A stretch of DNA of 64,000 nt from Bactericera cockerelli (GCA_024516035.1 CM044963.1:29791877-29855876), one strand, 5' to 3'. Counted from the first letter of the stretch, positions 54,094 through 64,000 are shown. The notes: a model not told the origin generated them from the sequence alone. Translations and numbers: made by a program.

Positions 54094-54157
54094 CGCACCG
54101 CTGAGCAAGGCTCCTCGTAACATCACCATTCGTCAGGGCGCACCGGTGGAACCAAAA
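54094..54157 (-). CDS. Candidate first coding exon (minus strand), ambiguous
   Basis: On the minus strand an acceptor (gtttgcatatttag, AG at 54159-54158) and a strong donor (GCG|GTGAGTAT, GT at 54093-54092) bound 64 nt. ATG at 54129 would open MVMLRGALLSGA in phase 0. Against it, the plus strand of the same segment is open (NITIRQGAPVEPKLNMQTLQ) and ends in a strong donor CAA|GTAAGT at 54179, but has no start codon or pyrimidine-rich acceptor. Only one of these can be right, and neither product is recognised. Confidence 0.35.
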
Positions 54158-54179
54158 CTAAATATGCAAACACTTCAAG

Positions 54180-55210
54180 TAAGTAATTAAAAAACTCAAT
54201 GGTTCAATTTAATTTTTATTTATTTATCGTACGGTTCAATTTAATTAGAACATTAATAGGCATAGTTGAACTTCTAAGGATGTAAAATTTACATAATTAT
54301 TTTTATTATTATTAATTTTTTCCAAAGAGGAGGTAAATTTTAAACCCAGTTCTAAACAATGTGTAGGGCTAATGAGCAGAAATCTGTGTCCAATACCTAC
54401 TAATCTCCTCTACCATCTTAAAACTAAAGTACCCGAAACCGTATGGAATTCATTACTACCTAATGGGTAAAAAATATTTTTAGATATGCTTTTGATTTTC
54501 AGATTTGCTAGGAAATTGTCTGCATAAAAAACAATACGAAGATACATAAAATTTATATATAGTACTCTGTGTGCAGGACCTCTATGTACCTAAAAAAGTA
54601 TCCCTCTTTTTATTACAAACAGAAAACGACCTAATTAATTTATAAAGAAAAAAATCATAAATAAACATGTGAGTTGAATTTTTTTGACTAAATGAGATTT
54701 ATTGAATAAATAATCTGTCTTTAAGTGCTAGGATACTTTGAAAAGTATGACTGAATTTTTAAATCTACCGAGCAATGAACTTTTGGTTAAAAAAGTTAAC
54801 TTTAAATGTAGAGAGACACTAACAAACGATTTTTTATTACAATTTCAACACAACTAATTCAGTCCAGACCCACACAATAAGCAGTACAGACGAAACAGGA
54901 CAGGTCCCCAATACGTCACCCCACATATGCCATCGGATCGATACACAGAAAACAGCTGACGAAATTCAGACGGAAGACTCATTCAACTTTTAGGGAAACT
55001 CGACATACTATAAGGGGTGAAAGCGACAAAGAAATTCGCATTCATAAGCTCGCGAAACTTCTGAATTATTATTTTAATCTTTCTTAAGAGGACACAATAT
55101 TTACAGTATGAAAATTAAGAAAAAAAATAAATAAAAGATAAAATAGTATGAAAAACAAATAAAGAAGAAAATGATACTAGTGTCCGAACTAAAGAGCGGC
55201 TGTATGAGGT
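54180..55210. other. AT-rich region, nothing recognised
   Basis: About 1 kb. The only notable strings are short homopolymers and a purine-rich stretch near 55110. Confidence 0.4.
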
Positions 55211-55214
55211 GGCC

Positions 55215-55290
55215 TTTCCTACCAATGCCAAAAAAAAAAGGTCGGGATTATTGCCTGTGGCAATCTCTTCCACCCAACCCTGAATTCTCC
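55215..55290 (-). repeat. T1 tail
   Basis: gtcgggattattgcctgtgg, caatctcttccacccaaccc. Confidence 0.7.
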
Positions 55291-55299
55291 CTGTTTAAC

Positions 55300-55400
55300 C
55301 ATTTCCTAAATGGTAATGGTTCGACAAATATGTATACCATTAGAGTCCTAACTGACATAGTTAGACAAATATGTATACCATTAGAGCGCCTAAAAAGGTA
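55300..55400. repeat. Short direct duplication
   Basis: gacaaatatgtataccatta, gag occurs at 55322 and 55363. Confidence 0.75.
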
Positions 55401-55439
55401 CCGTGGGTGATTAAAGTTGTATCAGAAAACACCCATTGT

Positions 55440-55760
55440 TTTTTTCCTCCCCGTAGACTCGAAAAAATTCCACGAACTTTGCGTCTGCGCTGGAGAGGCC
55501 AAAACACCCACACCTTTCACTCCCATTGAAAGCTGCACTCACGTCTTCCTCCCACCAATCCCCCCCCCCCAACCACCTCATTTCAATTCCCCGCCCCCAC
55601 CCGTGGCACCCATTGAGAGTTTTCACCCCCCCCCACCCCCCATTCATCTTTTGCAAAATTCAAGAGCTCAACTTTTTGGGTCTAATTTTAGCTTCTTTAC
55701 ACACCCACACATTTCACAGCCCTTCCGTTCATTTATTGAAAAATTTAGAGCCTCAGTATA
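55440..55760. repeat. C-rich low-complexity block with a distant partner
   Basis: Plus strand has CCCCCC and CACCC runs. Its end (ttagcttctttacacaccca, aaaaatttagagcc) is repeated in diverged form at 56153-56220. Overlapping frames on both strands (114 and 81 codons) have no recognised motif. Confidence 0.55.
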
Positions 55761-55764
55761 AACA

Positions 55765-55860
55765 TAAAAGTGAGAAGTTGTACTAGATGTACTTTAACAT
55801 TTGAACGCGTTTCATGAATGCGTTTGATTTTAGCCACAAAGGACAAGAAGAAGGAGATAC
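55765..55860 (-). repeat. Tail scrap (acttctcactttt type, inverted)
   Basis: aaaagtgagaagttgtacta, gatgtac. Confidence 0.6.
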
Positions 55861-55871
55861 AGAAATGGAGA

Positions 55872-56028
55872 GTTTTATTCCAGCAGTAAGCCCAAGACAT
55901 ATTATTATGTGGTAAAAATCCCAAATGGGAGGATAACTTGTCATGTCCCGACTGGGTTTCGCACCCACAACCTCTGGAATCTTAGGATTCACAGAGTGCC
56001 GCTTTTACCACTGAGCTACCGGGACGGA
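55872..56028 (-). repeat. SINE-C copy
   Basis: Minus strand: gtcccggtagctcagtggta, box B gggtgcgaaaccc, body tcctcccatttgggattttt. Confidence 0.87.
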
Positions 56029-56237
56029 CAGAAATAGCCAGAAGATTAGACCTCCTCAGTAGCACAGCTTTGTACTTTGACCTTCCGGCCTTCCCATTGT
56101 GAGTGTGAGGCTGGATATCAACAGGTTGGAACGAACAGCTTTGGCGTCAGAGTTTAGCTTTCTCACAAATCTCACACGCACATTTCACAACCCTCATCAT
56201 TCGTTGGAAAATTTAGAGCCCCATGTTTTGCGTCTTA

Positions 56238-56450
56238 TCTGTCCCGGTAGATCAGTGGTAAAGGCGGTACTCTGTGAATCTAGAGATTCCAGAGGTCGCG
56301 GGTTCGAAACCCAGCCGGGACATGACAAGTTATCCTCCCATTTGGGATTTTTACCACACATAATAGTACGTCTTGGGCTTACTGCTGGAATAATGGGACT
56401 TTAATAGTTCTAATCGGGCAGTATAAATAAGGCGATATTATTATTATTTT
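56238..56450 (+). repeat. SINE-C full-length copy with intact acceptor stem
   Basis: GTCCCGG (56241-56247) pairs perfectly with CCGGGAC (56315-56321), enclosing an 81-nt tRNA-like fold with box B gggttcgaaaccc. Then come the family body and tail tgggcttactgctggaataa, cgggcagtataaataaggc. Still SINE, since the body follows directly. Confidence 0.9.
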
Positions 56451-56539
56451 AATATTCTATTTTAATATTCTCTTATATCCAGGTTTGATTGTACATTTAT
56501 TATTATTGAATACTTTATTAGAAGGACAAATACAAACTA

Positions 56540-57000
56540 ATAATGAAAACAAATAAATTACAAAATGGGTATTTTTTTTACAAATTTACGGGGTCCAAAT
56601 CCATTCAACGTAATGTTAGAGTGGAGGAAACCTACAGCATAGTAATGCAGTATTATTGCTCCCCTGAAAAGTCAATTTTTGACATAGCATGTTCTTCTAC
56701 TCACCCATTCAATTATAGACTATCGATCAACGGACTAGGTACACCATGTATAGAGCAACTCCTCTATGACACACCTAAAGAGAGGCATATTCTCCTAGAC
56801 CCTAGACCAACACACACCCCTCCTCAAGTAATGACTTCTCCACAGTAATTTTCATTACCAGATTTCTAGGTTGATTCTATTCACAGGGGAAACAATACCG
56901 CGCCAAGCCCACATCATCAGAGAACAAAATCTAGTCCACAGAGGAAAGAAACTTCTAGACCAAATTGAAACACACCTTTTAAAAGAATATTATTTCTAAT
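56540..57000 (+). pseudogene. Degenerate coding remnant of a mobile element
   Basis: Two frames (SINGLGTPCIEQLLYDTPKE near 56720-56780; PRQAHIIREQNLVHRGKKLL near 56905-56960 ending in TAA) look protein-like but are in different registers. The string tgttcttctactcacccatt at about 56690 matches the arm of the inverted repeat at 21655-21697. Family not recognised. Confidence 0.4.
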
Positions 57001-57567
57001 ACAACACACAATATGAACATTTTACATAGGTAACAATAAATGCAGAACAAAACACCACAAACACACACAACTTACATTAAAAAACAAACATAATAATGAT
57101 AGCACTTCTTCGTGGAAGGTAAATACAAAAATACAAAACAAATAACACCCACAGACAGACCCACACAATTGCCCATGCCCATATTTTCAATATACACACC
57201 CAAAAATGCATAACTACTTACTTTAAATAAATAATCATTAACACAAAGGCAATCCGAAAAAAATAGAAATAAATAAAGACAAAATACAAATAAATAAAGA
57301 GTTACAAGTAAATGTACACATAAATAATAAATGAAGATGTAAAGGAAGAACGGAAAGAAAACTAAAGAAATGATAAAAAACAACATAAATAAATTTACTG
57401 ACGCAAAAAGAAACTGCCCTTTTTTGCCTCTTTCTTTCAATACCATACAATCAGTAGGAGTGTCCTCTAAACTTAATTACACTTTTAATTAATTTTTTTG
57501 CTGTAAAAAAATTAGCGGACGTTGATCGAAAGCTAGATCGATCTGATAAGACGGCAGTTAGGCCAAG
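57001..57567. other. A-rich region upstream of a promoter candidate
   Basis: AT-rich. The 124-codon minus-strand frame (57072-57446) is Phe/Leu-rich by composition (A-rich plus strand) and I do not call it. Confidence 0.45.
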
Positions 57568-57604
57568 TATAAAAGCTGGACACCCACCTGAAACTTACAT
57601 CATT
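57568..57604 (+). promoter_or_regulatory. Core promoter candidate (TATA box and initiator)
   Basis: TATAAAAG at 57568-57575 is followed 34 bp from its first T by TCATT with A at 57602, in the position of an arthropod initiator (TCAGT-like). Spacing is close to the usual 30-31 from TATA to start. Confidence 0.5.
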
Positions 57605-57880
57605 CGCAATTCTACGCTTCCACAGTTTACCAAGTTCAACTTTATTTGCTGAAACCCTTGTGACGAGTTTCTAAAGCTCAGCTTTTAAGTTTCTACAATA
57701 ACCTCATTGAGTTTCGAAAACTTTTTCTTTCAAATTCCCTACTTTGTTTTCTGAACAATTAGGTATTGCACAGTCGTCCAGTTTTTCTTTTTAAATAGAA
57801 TAATTTAAGTGATTTGCCAAGTTTTTTTTTCGTGTACATCACAGTTTCCTGTTTTTCTGTGCTTTCAAACCAATTTCTTG
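57602..57880 (+). other. Candidate non-coding first exon (5' UTR)
   Basis: 279 nt without any ATG on the plus strand despite average AT content, ending in a strong donor TTG|GTAAGT (GT at 57881). It could splice to the acceptor at 62822 across a 4.9-kb intron filled with SINE fragments. The link is inferred from order, strand and signals only. Confidence 0.4.
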
Positions 57881-58039
57881 GTAAGTTCTATTGAAAAATA
57901 GTTTTTTTGGTATTGTTTTTCTGTCTTCTTTTATTATGATAGTATAAAAAAATAGTTACCTTTTTCGGTAAGTTCTATTTAAAAATACCTATTTCGTTTG
58001 TTTAATTGTGATGATAGTCCCTTTATGTATTTATATCTG
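57881..58039. repeat. Duplicated donor segment
   Basis: ggtaagttctatt.aaaaata occurs at 57880 and again at 57967, giving a second potential donor 87 bp downstream. Confidence 0.7.
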
Positions 58040-58126
58040 TGTTGAAACGACCTTAGTAGCTTGATCGATAAGGCGGCGGACTTGTAAACTGGAGGTCGAT
58101 GGTTCAAGTCCCTAATTCAGCATAGA
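58040..58126 (+). repeat. SINE-A head, truncated
   Basis: cgaccttagtagcttgatcg, gcggacttgtaaactggagg, ggttcaagtccctaattcag, then fused to an inverted 5S-SINE. Confidence 0.8.
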
Positions 58127-58200
58127 CAACGCTGGACGTTGATCAACTTCTGTGGCGGAACGAGAACTAGTGTATTCAACATAATATCGACGCTGACTAT
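58127..58200 (-). repeat. 5S-derived SINE head, minus strand
   Basis: Minus strand: tcagcgtcgatattatgttg, aatacactagttctcgttcc, gttgatcaacgtccagc. Head only. Confidence 0.75.
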
Positions 58201-58204
58201 TAAG

Positions 58205-58585
58205 AAAGTTTAGGTCAGAGTCGATGTTTTCTTCACAATTTCTTCGTATGTTGAATACACCAGTTCTCGTTCTATCAATAAAGTTGAGCAACGTCCAGCG
58301 AGGATTTGCATGAATGACCATTCAAATTCGAACTCTCCGGATGCTGGCTATTCCCGGCCCCACTCAGTGAGGTTAATTTGAATATAGCTGGTTTGTTAGT
58401 TTCCAGCGAATGGAGGGTAAAATCCCCGTCCTAATTCAGGACGTTAAATCAAATAGAATCGTTGGCGTTAGGAAGGCCATCCAGCCGTAAAAATTGTGCC
58501 AAAACCAACCAACCTCAACCATGAGGTTAAACAACGTCGACCCTGCTTAAGCGGGATAAGACAGTGTAAAAGAAGAAGAAGAATG
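58205..58585 (+). repeat. 5S-headed SINE carrying SINE-D tail type 1
   Basis: 5S part (atgttgaatacaccagttct, aaagttgagcaacgtccagc), core (gatgctggctattcccggcc), gaatggagggtaaaatcccc, then gttggcgttaggaaggccat, cctcaaccatgaggtt and (GAA)n. A 5S head and the tail otherwise found on tRNA-headed SINE-D are here in one element. Confidence 0.83.
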
Positions 58586-59135
58586 TCTGCGAATTACCAT
58601 TTCTGATGTAACCTTCATAGCTAGGTAATTTAACAAGTGGTTTCAATCAAACTAGCCATCAGCTGATGTAACCACAGACTTTAATGACTTTCTAATCGCA
58701 GATTTCAAACGTTGATTAAAATTGAAAATTGACAGCTGAGAGAAAAAAAACATTCTCAGGTACATTTTCTATTTATTTTTTATTACAAAAATATGTTATG
58801 AATTTGTTTTTGTGCTATTTTAATACAGGTAGGAATATAATTTAAATGGTAGTTTTGACCTTATTTCTCGAAAGGGAGAAAAGAAAACATCTGAAATCAC
58901 ATGTTCTCTCTGTCACATGGACAAATGGACATGGTCTTTTTTACTGTAACATTTATGCAATCTAAGACATCATTTTAATGGTGGGATTGACCTTATTGCC
59001 TCAATAAACAGTTAGAGAGTTACATTGCTGTAAAATGTGAAAATTAAAAATTCACCTGACGCAACTCAAAGTCAATATGTTTAGTGCACAACAAATAGAT
59101 GTTTTTACTATTACACGTCTTGTTGTTTATTTCAC
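58586..59135. other. Unrecognised AT-rich spacer
   Basis: No supported feature. Confidence 0.4.
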
Positions 59136-59139
59136 TGTG

Positions 59140-59335
59140 CGCTGGTAGTCAAGTAGGTAAGGCACGTGTACTCCAGTTAGCATAGGGATCCATTGTTTTG
59201 TTTGCATTGCATGAATTTTTCCTCATTTAAATGACAATGTGACCACATAATAATAATACTCTAGGGGTTAGGTGGTAGAAAATGCTACATTAACCTTGCC
59301 TGGTGGTTACCTCCCACTAAAGAGTATTGTTATCA
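59140..59335 (+). repeat. SINE-B copy
   Basis: gcgctggtagtcaagtaggt head, body tgtgaccacataataataat, tail taggtggtagaaaatgct, ttaaccttgcctggtgg. Box B is worn. Confidence 0.82.
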
Positions 59336-60580
59336 ATATATTTATTTTGTTTCTCTTTATAATTTGTTCTATCTGCAGGGGAAAATTCGTTCTATCTGCA
59401 TATCAGCATTGTTAATATTATTATGTTAATATTTCAAATTTCTTCTGTACATTGTTTTTTTTTGTATCTGTATATATTTTTGTAAAATAAAACTAACACT
59501 TTAGTTGTGAATATATTATTAATAATATTTATGTTTTTAATAATTATGTGTGAAAAGACACATTTTCAGGTAGTACTTAAGTATTTTTTCCTTGTTAATT
59601 TACCTACTCAACAAATATCTCATTAAAGACATGTGGAACCTCAAATATATTATTATCTTTTAAGTGCCCACAAGGTGTATTACACAATTTATTATCTGAA
59701 CAAATGGTTAAAACATCCAATCATGTGACCATCCTAATCTTATCACAAAAGAAATTTGTCAGTGATAAGAGTGTTAACATGATATATGATGTCATGTGAC
59801 AGTATTATTTACTGAAGTACTTAAAACACAAGTGAAGACAAAAAAAATTCAACACCCTTCAAATGGATTTTTGCTTTCTAGTTGGAAATAATCTTGTTTT
59901 GTGGTGATGGGTAGTATTGAAATTATTATAGTAGTGCTATGTTTAATTTAACAATAGATCAATCAAAATCATTTATATTGAAAGAATCATAAAACATTAC
60001 CAAACTATTTTTAGGTAGGGTGTATTTTTGAATTTTGTGGCTCATGGTGATAGATAATGTTGATAATACATATTTATACAGTGATAAATTTGTCAAGCTG
60101 TCAAATGAGAAAGAGAGCAAATCTGGTAGTTTGGACAACATGTGAGAGATAAGTGATAGCTTTTGTTATTTTGGATAATCATTTAGATTAAGTAGTGATT
60201 CCATTGTTATTTGAGACAAACATTTGGCTTTATTTACATTGAACTGAACTGCATATCTGAACTTTGATCCTGTGGACACTGGACATGGACATTAATCTCT
60301 TTGATGAAGGTTGATTTGATTGTTGTGAACAATTTATTTTAGTTTCATATTAGTTTAAAATAATTTTTTGATAGTAGAGAATATGGAGAACAATTAAGTT
60401 ACACGGTTACACCTCAGGATAATGTTAAAACTTTTTCCTTGCAAAAAAATATATAAATTTGTTAGATCAGTTGCTAGACCAAACAATTTTTTGGGCTTGA
60501 CAAAGCTCATTCCATACATATATTTAACATCCCATGGCTACTGTTGTGGCTGGAATAATTATTTCATTCCTCCTTTTTTT
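59336..60580. other. AT-rich intronic or intergenic DNA
   Basis: About 1.2 kb of unique-looking AT-rich sequence. No exon, repeat family or ORF recognised. Confidence 0.4.
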
Positions 60581-60581
60581 T

Positions 60582-60705
60582 AATTTGGGTTTAATGTTGC
60601 TTACAACTGCATGGTCATATCATGATGGGAGTGTTACCCTTCATTCACAGGGAGCTCACAAACCTGCTACACGCATTAACCTCACCCAGCCTGGGTTGAG
60701 CTGGA
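60582..60705 (-). repeat. 5S-type SINE-G core and tail
   Basis: Plus strand: aatttgggtttaatgttgct, catggtcatatcatgatggg, cctcacccagcctgggttga. The head is missing. Confidence 0.7.
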
Positions 60706-62590
60706 ATGGATTGACTAAAAATAATACATTCAATGAAATCAGAGAGCAAAATGAACTAGCATAAAAAAGTGACTTGATAAGTGAGAGATGATAAGATGCA
60801 TTTTATTAGGTTGTTGATATTGTGTTTTTATAACATGTTAATGGGGTTGACCCATGTTTAAATAGTCACAATAATTTCATCACCATTGACAATTTTGCAA
60901 GTTCATAAACTCTACTGAAAATCTCATTAGAACCTATTGAATAATCATCTCAGTACTTTACCAGTATCATAGGGTTTTTCAAGTAAATAAATTAATCAGC
61001 ATAGTTATTGTTTAGCAAGCAGTAGGCACTACAAAAATATATAATCTCATTCTTTAATTTGATAAGTACTTATGATATTTTCGAGTTGATAACTTTGACT
61101 TAGACCCATAGATTTAGCAGCCCTTCATAATTTTGAAGGTAAAACTGTACAAAGAGGTAGTAGAACAACTTACCGAAATACTGTTGGTTATGTTGGAGTT
61201 CACACCCATTGAGATTGTATGTGTCAAGCTTAAAACAATAAAAACTGCTTCTTAGAGCCGTCAATTACAGTTGTAGGTACTGCTGGTATTGCTGATCTTG
61301 AACTGTGAACTACAGTAATACGGTTGTTAGGTCTCCTGATAGAATTCACAACACTTGCAGAGTCAAAGGAATTTTAGGAGATATTCTCAAAGGTTAATTA
61401 AAACAGGTAACATTAATTAATATACATGAATAAAATGATACTTTATCAGACTATTAAAATTTTAATTTCAAATAGGTTTTGAAAGATCTTGGTTGAGAGA
61501 AAGTAGATTTGGTACTGACAACTTGATCTGGATTTTGAATGAACTGGTGATGAGTTCTATTATCTGATATGAGATGATTGGGCAAAGTAAGAAGGGAGAG
61601 AGTTAACACAATTCACAGTGTAAACAATGTATTATTTATTAATGGAATATTTTTCTATGACACAAATCGGAAGAGATTACGAAATCGTAGGAACTATTGA
61701 GACTAGACTTCGACTGACGTAAACGGATACACGCATGAGAAAATAAAACAGATGGATAAAAACAAATTCTCTACGGTTGAGAACATAAAATCAGAGATGG
61801 AAAAACAAGAAAAGCTTTCTCAAGAGTCAGGAAATGAGCAAAATTAGCAAATTATTCAAATTAATTACCTCACACACCACTTTCACAGACCACGGAATTT
61901 TGAAAATGAACGGTTGGAACATTTAATTGTTTACTTTTTGCAAACGTGTAGAATCCGTTATGCATTTTGATTGGGATAAAATATCAAAATGGCCAACGGG
62001 AAAATAAAAATTCCCAAGGGATTTGTACCTGTTCCATACTGTTGTTCTATTTTTAAAATTTGAACATTTTAGAATAGGCATTTTATACAGGAAAGTTGTA
62101 CCTGCACATTACACATCATAAAATTAGGGTACCTTCCAAGTCTATTTATAGACTTAGGTAAATTCTGAGAAGTCAGAAGTAAAGATTAGGGCTGATGCAG
62201 TGACTTTTTTTTATCCCTATAGGGTTCACTCTTCACTATAGGGTGGTCCCGAGCTTCCTATAAGGAAAACTTCGACCTTGACAATTATTTATTAAAGAAA
62301 CATCTGAATGCGAATGCGCACAGGCACTTCAAACAAACGTCTCTGTATAACAAAGTCAGCTAAAGGGACAAATGACCCAAGCATCCCTACAGTGAGGACT
62401 CTGCATACCACCCTAGATTTTTGAGTAAAGACAAGATTACATCACATTAAATCAACCGTAAAAAAATACATACGTAGCTAGAGGTACTTGCCAACGTTAT
62501 TGGTTCACCAAGAAAAGCTTGGTAAAAAAGGAGACATTTCTCATTTAGATAAAAAAAACTCCAGTTTTTATTTATTTTCAGGCAAAAACT
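60706..62590. other. AT-rich intronic or intergenic DNA
   Basis: About 1.9 kb without a recognisable exon. Near 62225-62415, agggtggtcc.. and ccaccct words are inverted and might bound an old MITE, but I cannot define ends. Confidence 0.4.
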
Positions 62591-62594
62591 CTTA

Positions 62595-62685
62595 TCTTGT
62601 CTTGCATTTTTTCTACGAGAAAAAAAAAAAAACGAACACAATAATAATTCCTATTTCTAATATCAGAAATTTATCGAAAGTAATA
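62595..62685 (-). repeat. Repeat family R border
   Basis: aaaacgaacacaataataat, cctatttctaatatcagaaa. Confidence 0.65.
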
Positions 62686-62841
62686 CAAGGTAGGTAAATT
62701 CCGATGTACAAACACCAGTAGAGGTTGCATCGATCTTTAAATAATTACGGTTTGTCGAGTTATTCGCTAATGGTGACAAAAAAAAACTTACCGTTCAATT
62801 TTTTTTTTTCGTCTGATTTCAGCCGTTCCCAAACACGCGCA

Positions 62842-62992
62842 ATGCAAAACATCTTCTTTGTGACGGTCGCTATTTTCCAACTCATCGTCTCAATGAGCGC
62901 CCTACAAGTCCTGGTGGCTCTGAGCAAGGAGCGACTGAAACTAGCGTCCCTGGTCGCTGAAAATAAGGCTCAGATGTGCAAGGCCGTAGAAG
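62842..62992 (+). CDS. N-terminal coding exon of a secreted or membrane protein
   Basis: The exon 62823-62992 is bounded by a strong acceptor (T10 then gtctgatttcag, AG at 62821-62822) and donor GAAG|GTGAGA (GT at 62993). Nineteen bases in, ATG (62842) opens MQNIFFVTVAIFQLIVSMSA, a signal-peptide or signal-anchor-like hydrophobic stretch. It is followed by LSKERLKLASLVAENKAQMC and KAVE, an amphipathic helix with one Cys; the exon ends in phase 1. GC is well above the flanks. If the peptide is cleaved after SMSA, a small secreted helical protein such as an odorant-binding-type protein would fit (one Cys after a first helix), but this is weak and I do not assert it. The frame is also open back to the acceptor, so a start in an earlier exon cannot be excluded. 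Confidence 0.6.
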
Positions 62993-64000
62993 GTGAGATT
63001 TTTTTAAATTCATATTACTTTCTATTACCTATAAGGTTTAGAAATATTGTTTTGTTTTTAGCCCATTACCCTAGGGGAAGTATATTTGTTCTACCCCTTT
63101 TAACATTTTTATTTTCCCAGCTGTTTAATTTAATCAATCATTAAATTATTGTGTTTATTTAATCAAATTAAATCATTTGATTATTTATTTTAATTCATAT
63201 TAAATAATTCTGCCGACCCTGTTTAATTTAACAATAATTAATTCATCTTCCCAGACCTATTTATTTATTCATATTAAAAGTATTTGGCCAAATACTAAAA
63301 CAAGAATCAGTCTTATATAATGTAATAAAAAATATTTAATTTAATTAAATTATCTACCCCACACTTTTAATTAATTTCAATGCAGCCTGATCTTTTTAGC
63401 TCCAATTACCCTAAGGGGGAAGTATATTTGTTCTACCCCATTGAGTAACATTTTTAATTTTATTAGGCCCTGGTCTGAGATCGACTGCTGGGTGCCAGCA
63501 CTGCCAGTTTCATATAATTTAATTAATTAAATTAATCTTCCCAGACCCTATGTTAATTAGATTTCATCTACCCAGACCCTATTTAATTTATTTTAATTAA
63601 ATTAAAATAATCTCTACAGACCTTATCCTCACGCGTGACCAGTGTAACGAAACAATTGAGGTGCCGTAGCGGCGAAGTAATTAAGGTCCTGCAAATAAAA
63701 TTAGCAGAACGCTTTTAGCAGAACAATTACAGAACGAGAACAATTAATTCTCTACGACCCTATTTAACTAAATTCATCTTCCAGACCCTATTAATTAAAT
63801 TCACCTTCCCTGACCTTATTTAACTAAATTCATCTTCCCTGACCCTGCTAATTTAATCAATAATTAAATTCATCTTCCCAGACCCTATTTAATTATATTC
63901 ATCTTCCCAGATCCTATTACTTAAATTAATATCTCCTGACCCTATTTACTTAAATTCATCTCTCCAGACCTCATTTTAAATTATCTACCCGGACACTATC
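62993..64000 (+). repeat. Intron with degenerate acceptor-like tandem repeat
   Basis: The intron after the exon is AT-rich and reiterates attcatcttcccagacccta and tttaattaaa at roughly 30-60-bp spacing, densest from 63765 to the end. A separate 30-bp word (ggaagtatatttgttctacc) occurs at 63075 and 63420. No downstream exon lies in the window. Confidence 0.75.

Noticed and set aside
55417..55786. Proline-rich ORFs of 114 and 86 codons
   Set aside because: C-rich low complexity, open on both strands, no splice signals or recognised motif.
57072..57450. Phe/Leu-rich membrane-like ORFs on the minus strand
   Set aside because: Produced by an A-rich plus strand; no start context, splice support or recognisable family.
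47526..62992. The 47.5-kb and 62.8-kb plus-strand exons as one directly spliced gene
   Set aside because: If the first ends at the 47898 donor it is in phase 1, whereas the second begins with a single base completing a codon; they do not join in frame.

Overview
This is a eukaryotic, almost certainly arthropod (probably insect) genomic window. Sparse spliced exons sit in AT-rich DNA filled with mobile-element debris. The signs are GT/AG-bounded exons, non-LTR retrotransposons, many tRNA- and 5S-rRNA-headed SINEs, Tc1/mariner-, pogo-, Harbinger-, piggyBac- and Helitron-like elements, and long microsatellites. I cannot name the species from sequence alone; a hemipteran would fit but is a guess. 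Nothing prokaryotic is present.

Host genes. (1) Minus strand, 32184 down to 28302: the first two coding exons of a choline/ethanolamine kinase-like gene. Exon 1 is 11 codons, exon 2 is 113 nt, and both carry canonical splice sites in matching phase. I find no further exons, so the rest probably lies beyond the left edge. (2) Plus strand, about 57568 to beyond 64000: a TATA-box promoter candidate, an ATG-free leader ending in a strong donor, and at 62823-62992 an exon opening a protein with a hydrophobic N-terminus. (3) Plus strand, 47526-47923: a GC-rich, highly charged exon after a good acceptor. (4) 54094-54178: a short segment with splice signals on both strands.

Layout. 0-8.5 kb: SINEs and one nearly complete LINE (3889-6868) with a single frameshift. 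8.5-22 kb: microsatellites, 5S-derived SINEs, a pogo/Tigger-like element, a Harbinger-like MITE and LINE 3'-end fragments. 22.5-24.8 kb: a nine-unit satellite of about 270 bp with higher-order duplication. 28.4-31.5 kb: a 3-kb minisatellite filling the 3' part of kinase intron 1. 32-46 kb: dense SINEs with precisely datable insertions (Helitron, mariner, piggyBac-like, Harbinger-like, foldback). 46.5-47.3 kb: an unclassified element with CTCATTGAGTCCC subterminal repeats around a large hairpin. 48-57 kb: LINE/SINE remnants. 57.5-64 kb: the secreted or membrane protein gene, whose second intron carries a degenerate tandem repeat.

The most interesting signals are these. The intronic minisatellite repeats, on the sense strand of the kinase gene, a full 3' splice-site-like module (branchpoint-like CTTAT, pyrimidines, CAG), which is also a GATA-factor site on the other strand. 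A modular SINE community swaps heads (tRNA or 5S rRNA) onto one shared core and onto LINE-like 3' tails. Several insertions have their empty site preserved inside the window, giving element borders at base resolution.

SINE family labels A to I, tail labels T1/T2 and repeat labels R and H are local to this annotation.
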